Source of the DNA: Gnetum montanum
Taxonomy: Eukaryota > Streptophyta > Gnetopsida > Gnetales > Gnetaceae
Assembly (NCBI GenBank): GCA_015680685.1
Contig: MNCI01004849.1
Span: 124,001-188,000, forward strand
Length of the DNA stretch: 64,000 nt
Reading direction: 5' to 3'
The notes under the pieces are model-generated. The model did not search any database. It was not told the DNA's origin and worked only from the letters and a program-made list of their open reading frames with translations. Shown here in pieces: positions 24,159-36,828 of this stretch (the stretch's first letter is position 1; each line of letters opens with the position of its first letter). The translations under genes and the position numbers were made by a program.

Positions 24159-25978
24159 TGAAACACCACAAAAATTCAACTTAGACACTTTGAAAAAAGA
24201 ATGACTCAAGCTCTTTTGGCATTCAAGAGGCAAAACCTTATCTAAGGCACGGAACTCACGTCCAGCTTGCTCAAGCCAGCTTATGCATGTGGTCAAGCTA
24301 GTTTGCCCTCAATGTGACCAACCCTAACAACTTCCAAATTAGATCAAAATAGTCCTAATTTGAATGGGAAAATCCCCCTCGGGGTCCATTGATGACTACT
24401 CCAAGTTTTAGCATCTAGAACCAAATATTTCAAGTCATAATCACATGAATCTTGCTACTCATGCTGAGGTCACACTACCTAGCATGAGTACAGCTTGACC
24501 AACTTTCAGAGCCCTAAAATCAAGTCCAAATAGTCTGAATTCAAGCATGCAGACTCCCCTGATCTTCACTGATGTTCATTGTAGCTCTCGGCCTCTAGAA
24601 CCTTGAAAATTAACCTAAAATCACATGATTTATTTACTCATGCCCAGGTCATGCTAGGGTCACGTTGGAGCATGAGCCTAGCGTGACCAAAACAAATAGG
24701 TCAAATTAAGTAGTTCCAAGCATAATATTCAGCATCAACTTAACCCCCAAGGACAGGCAACAGTTCCACTTGTTCATAGGCTCCAGAAAATCAAAATTCA
24801 GGCATGAAACATGGCATTTTGACTAGGTCACATTGGGGTCACGTTGAGGTCACACTGGCAGCTTGAGCTGAGCATGACCTATCAAAAGTGACTTAAATAA
24901 ATGCAATAATAGACTCAAGTTCAACATCCAAGCCATCCTAGAGAGCAGGCAGCAATTGCACTTCAAATAACAAGCGTCAAAGGTCAAGATTTAGCTCAAA
25001 ATTTGTCACTTCTAGTTGGTTAGGTTGAGGTCATGTTGGCAGCATGAGCCCAACGTGAGCACTGGTCATGCCTAGACAAAAGCACTCTAAATGCATGCTG
25101 AAGACACACCAGGACCAAATCAACTCATGCTAGTAGCCCTGGTAAAGTAGAGACACCTCAAACAGCCACCAAAGCACTCAAATCAACATTTTGTAGTAGT
25201 CGATTCAAGAGGCCACGAAGTTTCAAGCAAGCCCAAGTTAATCCCTCTTGGAATTCATTGTAAATTTCATTGTAAGCTTCAACATCTGTGAGCTTGTCAA
25301 GCTCTTACACTGCTTCCATGAGTGTAAACTAGCTTGCATTGTAAGATATAGTGCACCTGGTCTAGCACGTAGTCTACCTATGTACACCTGTCACGCGATC
25401 CGTTTTCCACAGATCTCACAGCCATTGACCTCATTCATGAATCCTATCCCTAAGCCTAGCAAAATGTATAAATTCTCTATTCATTGACATAAACTAGGGG
25501 GAAATTTTATCAAGAGAAAACTAGCAATCCTAAGCCCAGAGGCACATGATTCCCAGTGCCTACAAACACCACAGATCGGAGCTTAATGTCTGACTTGCAA
25601 TCTAGCCATGCAACTACATTTTGACCGGTACACATTTTGTTAATTGATTCCATTATGATGTTCTATTTCATTGTCTACATTATTCTATTTTATCGCATTT
25701 TTTTGCAATACATTCTCTATACGTTTACATGTTGTATTTCACGTTTACATTTCGTTGTATCATGCTCTTCGTTTTACATTTTGTAATGATAACCCCACTG
25801 CAGGCCATAGCGTACGCTTGGGGAAGTCCTTGGTTGATCTACATGCAAACCATCCAAGGTACTTTGCCTTCATTTTTCCAGCTTGCCCTCATGTGAAGAC
25901 AGGGTCATCTGTGTCTCTCCAGAGATCTTTCGATGTACATTTTCATCTAGCCTTGTGCTGACAATTTTGGACGGTACA
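24159..25978 (+). repeat. E2 5' LTR
   Basis: It starts TGAAACACC and ends GGTACA. From about 24230 to 25080 it has about five diverged units of 170-190 bases. Each unit carries a dyad of the type GGTCAC(A/G)(C/T)T ... AGC(A/G)TGACC and a segment like CTCATGCCCAGGTCA. The E2 3' LTR repeats the same structure. Confidence 0.92.
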
Positions 25979-25983
25979 GAAAT

Positions 25984-26002
25984 TGGCGCTAGAAGGAGGA
26001 CC
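25984..26002 (+). other. E2 primer binding site
   Basis: TGGCGCTAGAAGGAGGACC lies five bases after the LTR end GGTACA, like the sites of E1 and E3. Confidence 0.8.
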
Positions 26003-26721
26003 AAATTCCATTTACGTTCTATACACACACCATCACATTCCCCACTATCCAACATCTAACATCTACCAGTTTCCCATGGCCCAGCATCCATACGCTGCCT
26101 ATTGTCTAGCATCCATATGCTGCACTCTCTTCAACATTCATATGTTGTACCCTCTTCAATGTCCATACACAACCCTCAACATCCACATGCTGTCCTTTGC
26201 CTCCAAATGTTACCTTCTTCCCTAGATGCTATGTTCTGCCTATAGACGTTGTGCCTTGTATTTAGACATTCTGCCTTGTCTTTTGACGTTGTGCCCTATA
26301 TTCGAACGTTGTGCCTTGTCCTCAATGTACACACGCTATGCCTTTGATCCCAACATGCACATGCTATAATTTTAATCATAGACACATGTATGTTATACCT
26401 CCCTCATAAAAGTGCACATGCTACACAACTGCACATGGTGCCCAGCTTGCTCAAGATAGCATGCGTACGCCCAACTTTCTCAAGCTCGGCTACACATGCT
26501 ACCCAGCTTACTCAAGCTAGCTTACATACATCCAGCTTGCTTAAGCTTAGCTACACACACTACCCAGCTTGCTCAAGCTAGCTTGCATATGCCCAGCTTG
26601 CTCAAGCTTGACTGCACATGTTGCCTAGCTTGCTCAAGCTAGCTTGCATATGCCCAGCTTACTCATGCTAGGCTTGCATATGCTGCTTACATAAATTCAA
26701 CTAGTCAAGCTAGTTACACAC
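26003..26721 (+). repeat. E2 leader with low-order tandem repeats
   Basis: The first part (26075-26350) repeats degenerate units such as CATCCATATGCTG and GACGTTGTGCCTTGT. The second part (about 26440-26700) repeats CCAGCTTGCTCAAGCTAGCT followed by TGCATATGC, with AAGCTAGCTT palindromes. No gene is seen. This array is specific to E2. Confidence 0.75.
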
Positions 26722-29130
26722 ATGGGATCTTCTTAGATCAAAGAAACATTGCCCGTTTCTGACCTTAATACCAAAATTTCAAATCCTCTAACCACAACTG
26801 AACCCATAGTTGTCGTTGGAGAGATGAACCCTCAAGGTCCAACTCATTGATCAGTTAGGTTACAAGGCAAGGACCCCGCCTATACAATTCTCACCCCGGA
26901 ACAATACAACTTCATCTACGTAAAGATCCAAGCTAACTTGCCCATTGATTGCATGGAAATGGAAGAAAAATGACATTATGAACTCATCTATAAGGGAGGC
27001 CATAACTTTATTCCTTCAGCATATGATGTAATTCCCCTCTCTGAATCCCATCATGAACTCATATCCCAGCTTCTCATGGCAAGGAATCAAACCTTGCAGC
27101 AACGCACCATAGAGCCTTAAAACAGAGATGAGGAAGATGATTTCATAGCTCAATATGAACATGGGGATTCGTACCATAGTCTTAGTCCTCATACTTACGC
27201 AAATCCATTATTCCACCCTTTCACGAGAGAGACTATGTCTCTTCATGCATTTACAAGAACTCAAGTACTTGTCTCTCAACAGGAAGCACCTACCCTCATT
27301 CCTACTTTCCCTACGACCAACACCCAATTTAATATGCCTATCCCTGCTATTCCTCTGATTACCACTTTACCCTCCCTCTCACAAGGACAATCCCAACAAC
27401 TCCCCTCTCAAGCTAATATGGGAGCGACCTTCCAACCCCAAATAATTGGGATGCCATCCATGATACCTGCTTCTACATCTGCCCATTACATACCATGAGT
27501 GCAAATCCAAGGAACGCCCTTCACTACTACAACTCAAAAGGTTTAGGGTGTTTCCTCACAACTTGTAACTGGGCAGTGGCTTGCACCTATCATTCAACAA
27601 CATCAACTAGCTCATTACAACATACCACCTATCAAAATCCCATCCATGAATGTCCCTCAAGTACAACCATCAACAACCTTGCAATCATCTTTCCCACAAA
27701 TCACACAATAATCTAACTATTATCATACTCAATCTAATCAACTAGTTGGTCCACCTAGTGCCCAATAATGGGTAGAGGCTAGAACAATGTTGCAAGCATT
27801 GACCGATGAGGTAAAGCGCCTCAAAATGGCAAACACTGAAGAAGTCAAGGTGATGAATTTTTATCAGGATGATCTGATTAGCTCTTCAATGCCACCATTG
27901 ACTCTACCAAAAGGATTTTCATTGCCATAGTTGACCAAGTATAATGGAGAGGGAGATCCAAATGCTCACCTAGTGACATTCCGATTAGAGTGTTTGTTAC
28001 TCCAGGCCTGGCCTCATGCAATCCTATGTGTATTTTCCATGTCCTTAACTAGAAGAGCCTTAGACTAGTACCGATCCTTACCGCATAACTACATATCCTC
28101 TCTAGAGGATTTGTTACATCAATTTGTTACCTGTTTTATGTATAACCTGAAGCCTGAAACCACACTAGATAGTCTAATCCAAATAAAGCAAGTACCATTA
28201 GAGCCTGTACAAAAGTTCATCCAAAGATGGAGCGCCATCCTTAATGAACTTCATGAGCCTATCCTGGAAACATATTTACTTACAATCCTCAAGAGCACCA
28301 TGAATGATTTCATTAAGTTAAAACTCTATTATCTGAATGCTCGCACTTTGAGTCAGGTATTTTTCTAGATCAAAAATATAGAATAGAAAACACAAACAAG
28401 TCATGACCTAGCTTACCTAACTTTCAAAATCCAACATACGAAAAAAGATAAAGACAAGTCTAAAACAATAGTCACGGAAGTAGCAGAGACATTTTGACCC
28501 AATAATTCAGGGTAGAAAGGGAAACAACTCATCGCCCCCACTGGTCACGAAGGAACCACTTCTACTCCTACACCTAAACCCTCCTCTACCCAAACTGCTA
28601 CCACGAGTCATACCCATACCTTCAAATGAAAAGAACCTACCCAGTACACACCCTTACCCATGAAGCCTTCACCACTACTGGACCAACTGCTAAAAGCTGG
28701 GATGATTCAACATAAGCAGATGTCTCCTGCAGCATCTCAAAGACATGACCGATACTATGAGTTGGTTAAAAACCCAACATTGGCAACAGCTAATGAACCC
28801 CCTATTCCAAGAGGTTTCAAGTTAGACAAATTCTGTGAGTATCACCAATGATGTGGACATGGAACTAATTACTGCTTCACCCTAAGAAAAGACATACAAT
28901 GTATGATTAACAGAGGTGAGATAGTCTTTAAGGAAGCCAACCCAATAAGACCTCAAAATCAGTCTATGGGGGTTTACAAAGATCCTCTTAGCACCAAAGA
29001 GTCACCCTATGTGATTAATACCATCCATATTGACAATGAACAAGACGTACCACGAAGGCCTTTTGTGATTCATGTGCCTACTGAAATCGTATCTACACTA
29101 AAACCTTCACAAGCTCTTTTTTCCACACAT
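26722..29130 (+). pseudogene. gag: E2 gag
   Basis: The ATG at 26722 opens a frame that continues without a frameshift through gag and pro to 30216 (1,165 codons), broken only by in-frame stops. The N-terminal part has TPEQYNFIYVKIQANLPIDC. The linker is Pro/Gln/Ser/Thr-rich. The capsid-like core at about 27900-28370 reads LTKYNGEGDPNAHLVTFRLE, then the Trp of LDWY replaced by TAG, then NLKPETTLDSL and EPVQKFIQRWSAILNE. A Lys-rich stretch (HTKKDKDKSK) and a zinc-knuckle-like motif (FCEYHQ*CGHGTNYCFTL, with CGA changed to TGA) follow. It would form the particle shell. Confidence 0.9.
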
Positions 29131-30247
29131 ACACCTCCTATGCCATGAAAACCATTTTTCATCCGAGCACACCTGATGGTTGCAACAGCAAACGTGCCAT
29201 CACAAACTCAACCTACTCCATTTGTAATCCGGGTGCCACAACACTCCAATGTACAACCCCCAATAGTTCCCCCGCGACCCTCACGAGAATGCCTTGCCAA
29301 CATACTGACTAGGGAATGTTTGGCAAAAGAACATCATGGTTATGAGTTAGGAACACCAAAACCCACATCATTGAATGTCGTCCCTATGGTTCTAGTTACT
29401 AATCAGCCTAGCACGAGTCATCAAAACAAGAACTCGGGAGTGTCTAGTGTCCCAAGCTCAACAGCTATAGCTAATAATGTGAAAAATCTCCCATGAGAGA
29501 TACAAATGTTGGGTCAAATGGATCAAGTCTCAACAGATAAAAACATTCCAAATAGTAAAGACTTAGCCAGCACCCTGACCCAGGTTACACAGGCCCCAAA
29601 GCAAAAGAATACCTCCCTAAGCCTATATGACCTGGTAATGACCTCCCTGGTGCATCAGGAAGCTCTAATGCATATGTTGACTTCAATCCCTATTAGTGAA
29701 GACCTTCCTGCAAATGAACCATCTATTTATGTTGTATTGTCTCCATATCAAGAATCGAGGTCCACATCTCTAGGATTTCATGCCAATGACATTAAACAAG
29801 ATGAAAAAATAGGAGAGGTCACTACTGCCCCTATGTTTATAACGATAAAAATTAACCAATTTAAGATACATAGGATGCATGTCGATGACAGAGTGGCAAC
29901 AAATGTAATACCTTTCCTTGTCATCAAACGACTAGGCCTCGCGGAACAAATACGGCCAACGACAACATCATTCTTGAAATCTTTCAATGGTTCCCATGTC
30001 GTGGTAAAAGGCATGGTTACCTTGGATTTCATAGCAAGGGACCGGTTCCCCACATTGGCCAAATTTGTAGTCATTGATGCGATGCCAGGGTTCAATCTAA
30101 TTTTGGGACGGCCCTGGTTAGCTCAATTAAAAGCTGTATCACCGTCCATCCATCAAGAAATTCACCTACCTTACGAGGGTGGTGAAATCATCATACACAA
30201 GGATGTGGAAACATAATTTACTTCCTCACACATAGGAACAAACCAAG
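29131..30247 (+). pseudogene. pro: E2 retropepsin region, 5' part, interrupted by E3
   Basis: The stretch 29506-30216 is open for 236 codons. It includes KNTSLSLYDLVMTSLVHQEA, then the active-site segment HRMHVDDRVATNVIPF, then LDFIARDRFPTLAKFVVID and the closing motif FNLILGRPWLAQLK. The catalytic triplet is Asp-Asp-Arg, probably from Asp-Asp-Gly. E3 entered after AACCAAG at 30247. The C-terminal tail resumes at 42194. Confidence 0.88.
30243..30247. repeat. Target site duplication of E3 (left copy)
   Basis: CCAAG at 30243-30247 is repeated as CCAAG at 42189-42193. E2 pro continues in sequence homology right after the second copy. Confidence 0.93.
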
Positions 30248-31835
30248 TGAAACACCACAAAATTTTGGCCTAGCACTTTTAGACAAGAATCAAGCTAAGT
30301 CATGCTGCTACCCAACATGAGTACAGCATGACCAAACTTGAGAGCCTCTAAAATAGCATGAAATGACATAAAATGGAGCAAGCAAGGTTCCCCCAAGATC
30401 CATGGGTAGCTACATCAACTTCTAGCATTTAGAATCAAAAGTTTCAGGCTCAAAATGCTTAGTTTTGGCTAAGTATAATTTGGCTACATTTTCTGACGCT
30501 GCTCAGCGTAAGGCTCAGCGTCACCAACTTTTGGAGCCCCGAAATTGAGTCAAAATAGGCAAAAATCAAGCATAGGGATCCCCCATAACCTTCACCAAGG
30601 TCCCCAGTAGGTCCCAGCCTCCAGAAAATCAAGATTTGGGCCTCAAATGTGTCACTTTGACTTGGTGACGCTGGGGCTATTTTTTAGACGCTGCTCAGCG
30701 TAAGGCTCAGCATCACCAACTTTTGGAGCCCAAAAAATGAGTCAACATAGGCCAAAATCGAGTACACAGAACCCTCATGACCCATGGCATGTAGATCCAC
30801 TCTGAAAATGGGTCTCATAGGTCATAAATGGGCTGAAAATGCACTATTTTTAGGTCATACGTTGTTAGTGACGTTGACACTGATGCTAACACTGAACGTT
30901 GACGCTGACGTTGACGCCAGACGCTGATGCCAGAACAGGCTATGCACACATCAGAGCTAGATCCATACATTCTAGAGGCTTTGGTAGCATAAGAAAAAAG
31001 CATAGATTTGTAGATCTGGAGGCCAGACTTCCAGATCCACTCTTGTACTTTAACATTCTTTGTAAATTTTTGCATTTTTCAGTGTATCAAGCAGTTATGT
31101 TGTGGATTACACACGTTAGCGTAAGAGATCTTTGTCATGATGCATGTTTTACATTGTAACATTTCATGCATCAAGTCAACACACACTCCTATCACCCGAT
31201 CCAAATTTTTCTCACCTTGCAGCCACTAATCTTCTCCCAGATCCGAATCTCGTGCCTAAAATCCTATAAATCTCCTATTTTTCCACTAGATCAAGGTTCG
31301 GAAAATTTAAATCTCACACACTTAAGAAATCTAGGCATCAAATCTCATACAATAGGATTTATATAGACTGGATGTTGTACACCTGCAACCCAAAAAAAAA
31401 ACTACATCTTCTCAACATCCATTTTCATCCATCGAGGATAAACGTCCATCTTGCGATCACTCTGCAACTGCATTCTGAACGGTGCATATTCTAATTGTTT
31501 ATCAATACAAATAGTTTTTATTTTTGCTCATATTTCTGTAGTTTACATTATTTTTCCTGTTCACATTTCCATATTTTCGTTATTTAAATAGTTTACATTC
31601 ATTTTTATTTTGTTTACGTTCAGTTTTTTTGCATTCGTTTACGTATAATCCAACGTACCACGATTCTGTATCTTTGGGGAAGTCCTCGTTTGATCCACAT
31701 GCAGACCATTCAAGGCACTCTACCTCCATTGATTTCCAACTTGCCCTCAGGTAAAGGTAGGGTCTTACTATTTCATCTGTAGATTTATCGGTGTCTATTC
31801 ATTCCAGCCTCTCACCGATGATTTTGGATGGTACA
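30248..31835 (+). repeat. E3 5' LTR
   Basis: It begins TGAAACACC and ends GGTACA. U3 has two units at a 192-base period, each with the dyad GACGCTGCTCAGCGT plus GGCTCAGCGTCACC (starting at 30495 and 30687), then a denser GACGCTGACGTTGACG-like patch at about 30880-30930. A TATA-like CTATAAATCT is at about 31263. Confidence 0.92.
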
Positions 31836-31840
31836 ATTAA

Positions 31841-31859
31841 TGGCGCTAGAAGAAGGGCC
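31841..31859 (+). other. E3 primer binding site
   Basis: TGGCGCTAGAAGAAGGGCC lies five bases after the LTR end, as in E2. Confidence 0.8.
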
Positions 31860-31984
31860 CTTTCTCTGTTAGATCCACTTCTTAGCATCCCAGATCCAGC
31901 ATTCACACGTTGCTTTCAGTGTCAACGTTCCTACTCTGCCTTGTTTTCAGCATCCAGACACTGTGCCTTAGCTCTAGACATTAT

Positions 31985-32300
31985 ACCTAGTTTACTCACA
32001 CTACAGTTTACTCACGCTGCAGTTGCTCATGCTACAGTTGCTAATGCTACAGTTGCTCACACTATAGTTTACTCATGCTACAGTTTACTCACGCTACAGT
32101 TTGCGCATACTACAGTTTTCCCACTTAGAAAATTTTTTGCTCATGCTATAGTTTTCTCACACTACAGTTTACTCACGCTGTAGTTTACTCATGCTACAGT
32201 TTTCTCACGCTAAATTTTTACACTTAGAAAATTTTTGACAACTTAAATCTCATACCCTGTAGATTTCACATGCTGTAGTTTTGCACACGCTACACACTAG
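31985..32300 (+). repeat. E3 leader minisatellite, about 15-base unit
   Basis: Many diverged copies of TTTACTCACGCTACAG, some with TTGCTCATGCTACAG, fill the leader between PBS and gag. E1 and E2 have other repeats in this place. Confidence 0.85.
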
Positions 32301-32409
32301 TCACACTACACACTCAACCTTGATCATACACTGCACATGCTGCACACTTAGCCCAAAACACACTCGGCACTTGTTAGCCAACCCATACGCTACCCTGTCA
32401 CACATCACC

Positions 32410-34560
32410 ATGGAGTCATCTCAGAACTCTAACACACACACCTTCGTAATCCTCACACAGGAATAGTACAACTTTATCTGTGTAAAGATTCAGGCCAACC
32501 TTCCCCTTGACACCATAGAACAGGAGGAAAAATGAAACTTCAAGAGCATATACATGGGAGGTCATGAATTCGTCCCCTCTGTATATGAAACCATCCCCAC
32601 TATTCCTCCGGTCACCACAATATCCCCTCTCCTACAAGTACAACCCCAACAACTCCCCTCTCAAAATAATGTAGGAGAAACTTTCCCATCCTAAGTAATT
32701 AGGATGCCATCCATGATACCCACTTCCACATCTACACACTTCATCCTATGAGTGTAGGTTCATACCACACCCTCAGTTCCTCCAGTACAAAACTGAGAAC
32801 AAAGCCTCCATTCACAACCCACAATGGGCCAATGGCCCACCCCTATTGCTCAACAATAACAACAACAACCTACACCTTACAGCATGCCACCCTTAGTAGC
32901 ATCCACTATAAATATTCCACAAGTGCAACCTCCAACCACTCAACTTTCTTCTTTCCCACCCACTGTACAACAATCTAACTTGCATACTACACAACATAAC
33001 CAACCTCCCACTCCACCTAGTGTCCAAGACTAGACTAAAGCTAAAAAATGATGCAGGAGCTAGCCGACAAGGTAAAATGCCTCAAAACCACTAACAATGA
33101 AGAGCTTAAAGTATTAGACTTTTACCAAGATGATCCTATTAGCTCTTCGGTACCACCACTAACCTTACCCAAAGGATTTTCTTTGCCTCAACTAACTAAA
33201 TACAATGGGGAAGGAGATCCCAATGCCCATCTATTCACATTTAGACTAGAATGCCTGTTTCTTCAAGCTTGGCCCCATGTAATCTTGCATGTGTTCACCA
33301 TGTCCCTTACTAGTATAGCATTAGACTGGTACCGAGCCTTGCCTTGTAACTCCATATCCTCTTTGGATGATCTCTTACACTAGTTCATTACCAAGTTTAA
33401 ATACAACTTGAAACCTGAAGCAACCTTGGATAGTCTAATATAGGCAAAACAAGCACTGCTTGAACCTGTACAAAAATTTATCCAAAGATGGAGTGCCGCA
33501 CTCAACGAACTTCATGAGCCAATCCCATAAACATACCTTCTTACAATTCTTAAGGGAGTTGTGAATGATTTTGTCAAATCAAAACTATACTATCTAAATG
33601 CACACACTCTAAGCCAAGCTTTTGTACAGATTAAAAACATAGAAGAGGTAGCCAAAAATAGCCATGACCCTGCTTACTTAGCCTTTAAAAATCAACACAC
33701 TAAGAAAGATAAAGAAAATGATAAAGTAACAGTAGTAGCAGTAGTGAAGAATCAACCTACCAACATGGGACAACAAGGCAGATCACCTACTGCTCCTATT
33801 AACTATCAGAGAACTACGCCTGCACACACACCTGAATCATCTACCATGCAAGCTACTAACACGGGTCATGCACATACATTTGAGAGGAAAGACCCTACTC
33901 AATACACACCACTCCTCATGAAGCCTTCCCAATTGTTAGATTAACTTTTGAAGGCTAGGGCCATTAAACACAAGTAGCTATCTCCAGCAGAAGCCCAGAG
34001 ACATGACTGATTCTATGAATTGGTCAAAAACCCAAGCTTGGCAACTCCAAATGAGCCTCATATTCCAAGAGGCTTTAGACTAGATCGATTTTACGAGTAC
34101 CACCAACGAAATGGGCATGGTACTGATTATTGTTTCACCCTTAAACAAGACATACAATGTATGATTGATAGGGGTGAAATAACATTTGACAATGGAAACC
34201 CTATTAAATCATAGAATCAATATATGGGCATGTACAAAGATCCCCTTAATACTAAAGAATCTCCTTACATTATTAACATGATCCATGTTGGAAATGAGCA
34301 AGGTATGCCCAAAAACCCTTTCGTGATTCGTGTTCCTCCTACAACGTCAACATCATCCCCACAATCTTCGTATCCCACATACAATCTGCCTACACTTACA
34401 AAGCCATTTGTCATTTGTGTACCCCTTGCCAATGCAACCACAAATGTGCAACTGCCTACCCGGCCCACTCCCTTTGTGGTCCAGGTGCCACCCATGGTTG
34501 CAACCATAGAGGTACAACCACAAAACTAACCAACTCCCTTCATAATCAGGGTACCTAAAC
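32410..34560 (+). pseudogene. gag: E3 gag
   Basis: The ATG at 32410 (MESSQNSNTHTFVILTQE) matches the E2 start. After a frameshift before 33048 the core is open at 33048-33383: VLDFYQDDPISSSVPPLTLP, LTKYNGEGDPNAHLFTFRLE, then SIALDWYRALP. It continues with FIQRWSAALNELHEP. The Lys-rich part HTKKDKENDK is at about 33695. The zinc-knuckle-like motif is FYEYHQRNGHGTDYCFTL near 34090-34140, with the first Cys changed to Tyr. It lies downstream of the minisatellite leader and upstream of pro in the usual order. Confidence 0.88.
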
Positions 34561-35994
34561 ACCCTGATCTTCAAACTTCTACTCCTCAACCACAAACCAA
34601 ACCAACCCCATTCGTCATCAGGGTGCCTAAACACCTTGACACACAACCATCTCCAACTGTTCAACCACAAATACGACCTACTCCATTCATAATATAAGTC
34701 CCAAAACAACCTAATGTTCAAGCTCCAATGGTTCCCCCATGACCTTCGTGAGAACGCCTCACCAATAGACTTACTAGGGAATGGTTGGAAAAAGAACATC
34801 GAAGTCTTGAATTGGGGCCATCGAAACCCACTCCCTTACACGCTGCACCTATGGCTCTGAAAACTGATGAGCCAAGCACGATTCACAAAAGTAAAAATTC
34901 AAGAATCCTAGATATGTCAAACCCAACCATCACATTAGACCACCTAAAAACCATTCCACAAGAGATACAGCTATTGGGTCCAATGGACCAAGTCTCAACT
35001 AGCAAGAGCACACCAAACAGTAAAGACTTGGCCAATGCCCTAACTCAGGTCACATAGGCACTTAAACAAAAAAACACATCTTTAATCTTGTATGACCTAA
35101 TGATGACTTCTCAAGTTCATTGTGAAGCCTTAGTGCACATGCTAACATTGATCCCAGTCAGCAAAGACTTGCCTGCAAATGAACCTTCCATTCATGCAGT
35201 AATGTCTCCATATCAAGGATCAAGAGCTACATCACTAGGCTTCAACATGGATAACATAAAAATAGATTAAAAAAATAGGAGAAGTCACCACTGCACCCAT
35301 GTTCATAACTATACAAGTAAATCAATTTAAAATACATAGGGTGCACGTAGATGATGGGGCAACCACAAATGTAGTACCATACTCCGTCATCGAATAGTTA
35401 GAGCTAACTGAAAAAATCAAACCAACTTCCATGAAATTCCTAAAATCGTTTAGTGGATCATGCGTAGTTGTCAAAGGAATACTAACTTTGGATTTCATAG
35501 CAGGGGACTGATTCCCCACGTTAGCTGAATTTGTAGTCATAGAAGAGATGCCTGGTTTTAACTTGATATTGGGATGACCATGGTTAGCCTAATTAAAAGC
35601 GGTTTCCTCACCCATCCACCAAGAGATTCACTTACCCTATGAAGGTGGTGAAATCATTATACATGGTGATGCAGCTACACCCAACACCTCTGCATACGTA
35701 GGCACAAACCAAGGCTCAAAGGTCGAATTCGATGAGCCTAAATAGGATGATACTACTCTCGAGCCTAAATAGGACACAACACCCATTGACAACCAAAATG
35801 ATAACCAATCTCCAAACCGTGATCCCCCAGAAGATATGGAAACATTACAAAATGTGGAAACATCATAGCATGCTGACATAGGAGTCATTCCCCCAGACAT
35901 CTCATGGTCAAAATTACCATTTAACATAATTAATGAAGGAGACGTTGAATATACGATTACACCGGCATGCCCAACACACCATATCAATCTTTAA
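34561..35994 (+). pseudogene. pro: E3 retropepsin region
   Basis: A linker with repeated PFVI-V-P segments (from about 34320) leads to NTSLILYDLMMTSQVHCEAL. An A-run at about 35268-35276 causes a frameshift. After it the active site reads HRVHVDDGATTNVVPYSVIE, then FNLILG*PWLA with a stop in place of Arg. The Asp-Asp-Gly-Ala form of the catalytic motif is intact here. The tail holds ISWSKLPFNIINEGDVEYTI and ends at TAA 35992-35994. Confidence 0.85.
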
Positions 35995-36009
35995 AAATTA
36001 AAAAAGCTA

Positions 36010-36345
36010 CTCAACTGTTAAAACCACTATCGTCCCAAATGACATTAAACTACTACTCATCAAAAATGACGTTAAACTACTACTCGTCTGAAATGACTTT
36101 AAACTACTACTCGTCCGAAATGACGTTAAACTACTATCTGAAAAGACATCAAAATACCACATGTTCGCAATGACATAAAACTAGCCACGGTCAAAAATGG
36201 CTAGTTTATTTTAAAACCCACTGAAATAGTTTAAATCTCTCTTCTTTTCTTGTGGCTTGAAATGGCCTTAAACTAGAGCGCCATTGCTAAAACCCATCAT
36301 GATTCTAAAATTCACACGCATGGCCTAAAATGGCCTTAAACTAGA
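36010..36345 (+). repeat. Hairpin array downstream of E3 pro
   Basis: Units such as TCGTCCGAAATGACGTTAAACTACTAC at 36025-36135 change to GGCCTAAAATGGCCTTAAACTAGA at about 36250-36345. All end in TTAAACTA or TAAACTA. The position matches the arrays of E0, E1 and E2. Downstream to 36735 is AT-rich sequence without a gene. Confidence 0.75.
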
Positions 36346-36735
36346 ACAAGTTACTTTTCCATTTCCTTTAAAATTACATTCTTTGTTTGCATGCATAGTT
36401 ACATCCTTGCTTTACGAATTATTATTCCTCTTACATTTCTCCTACATTGTTATCATTTCAGTTACATTCACACGTATATTTACAAATAGTTAAAAACAGC
36501 AAAACAAATAATAATAATAAATATAAAAAAAATCCTTTGTGTTTACACTTGCGTTTATCAAAAGTTTGGACAAAATTTAAAATAAAAAAAAAACTTGAAT
36601 AACATAAAAATAGCAAAAAAAAATCTATAAATGTATAAATTGATAATATCAAATGTTAACATTGTATCATACATTTGTCAACAAAATTTCAACACAAAAA
36701 AAAAATAACTAAGCTCACAAAAATAACAAGTTAAA

Positions 36736-36828
36736 TTAAACATTAGCGCTAGGAGGGGCTTGATCCCCAAACTCATCCGCATCATCGAGTCCAACTCCAC
36801 TGGGGCCAGCCTCATCATCAACATGTCC
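36736..36828 (-). pseudogene. E3 aORF, last exon
   Basis: Exactly 93 bases between an acceptor (TTTTTGTGCAG on the minus strand) and TAA. It encodes the acidic tail DEAGPSGVGLDDADEFGDQA. The E2 last exon is also exactly 93 bases and reads EAGPSRMGVDDVEEFGDQPP. The neighbouring penultimate exons are missing. Confidence 0.75.

Noticed and set aside
29778-30095. Minus-strand frame of 105 codons in E2 pro (and the 148-codon frame at 34353-34799 in E3)
   Set aside because: These are shadows of the sense gag-pro frame. They have no splice structure and no independent conservation.
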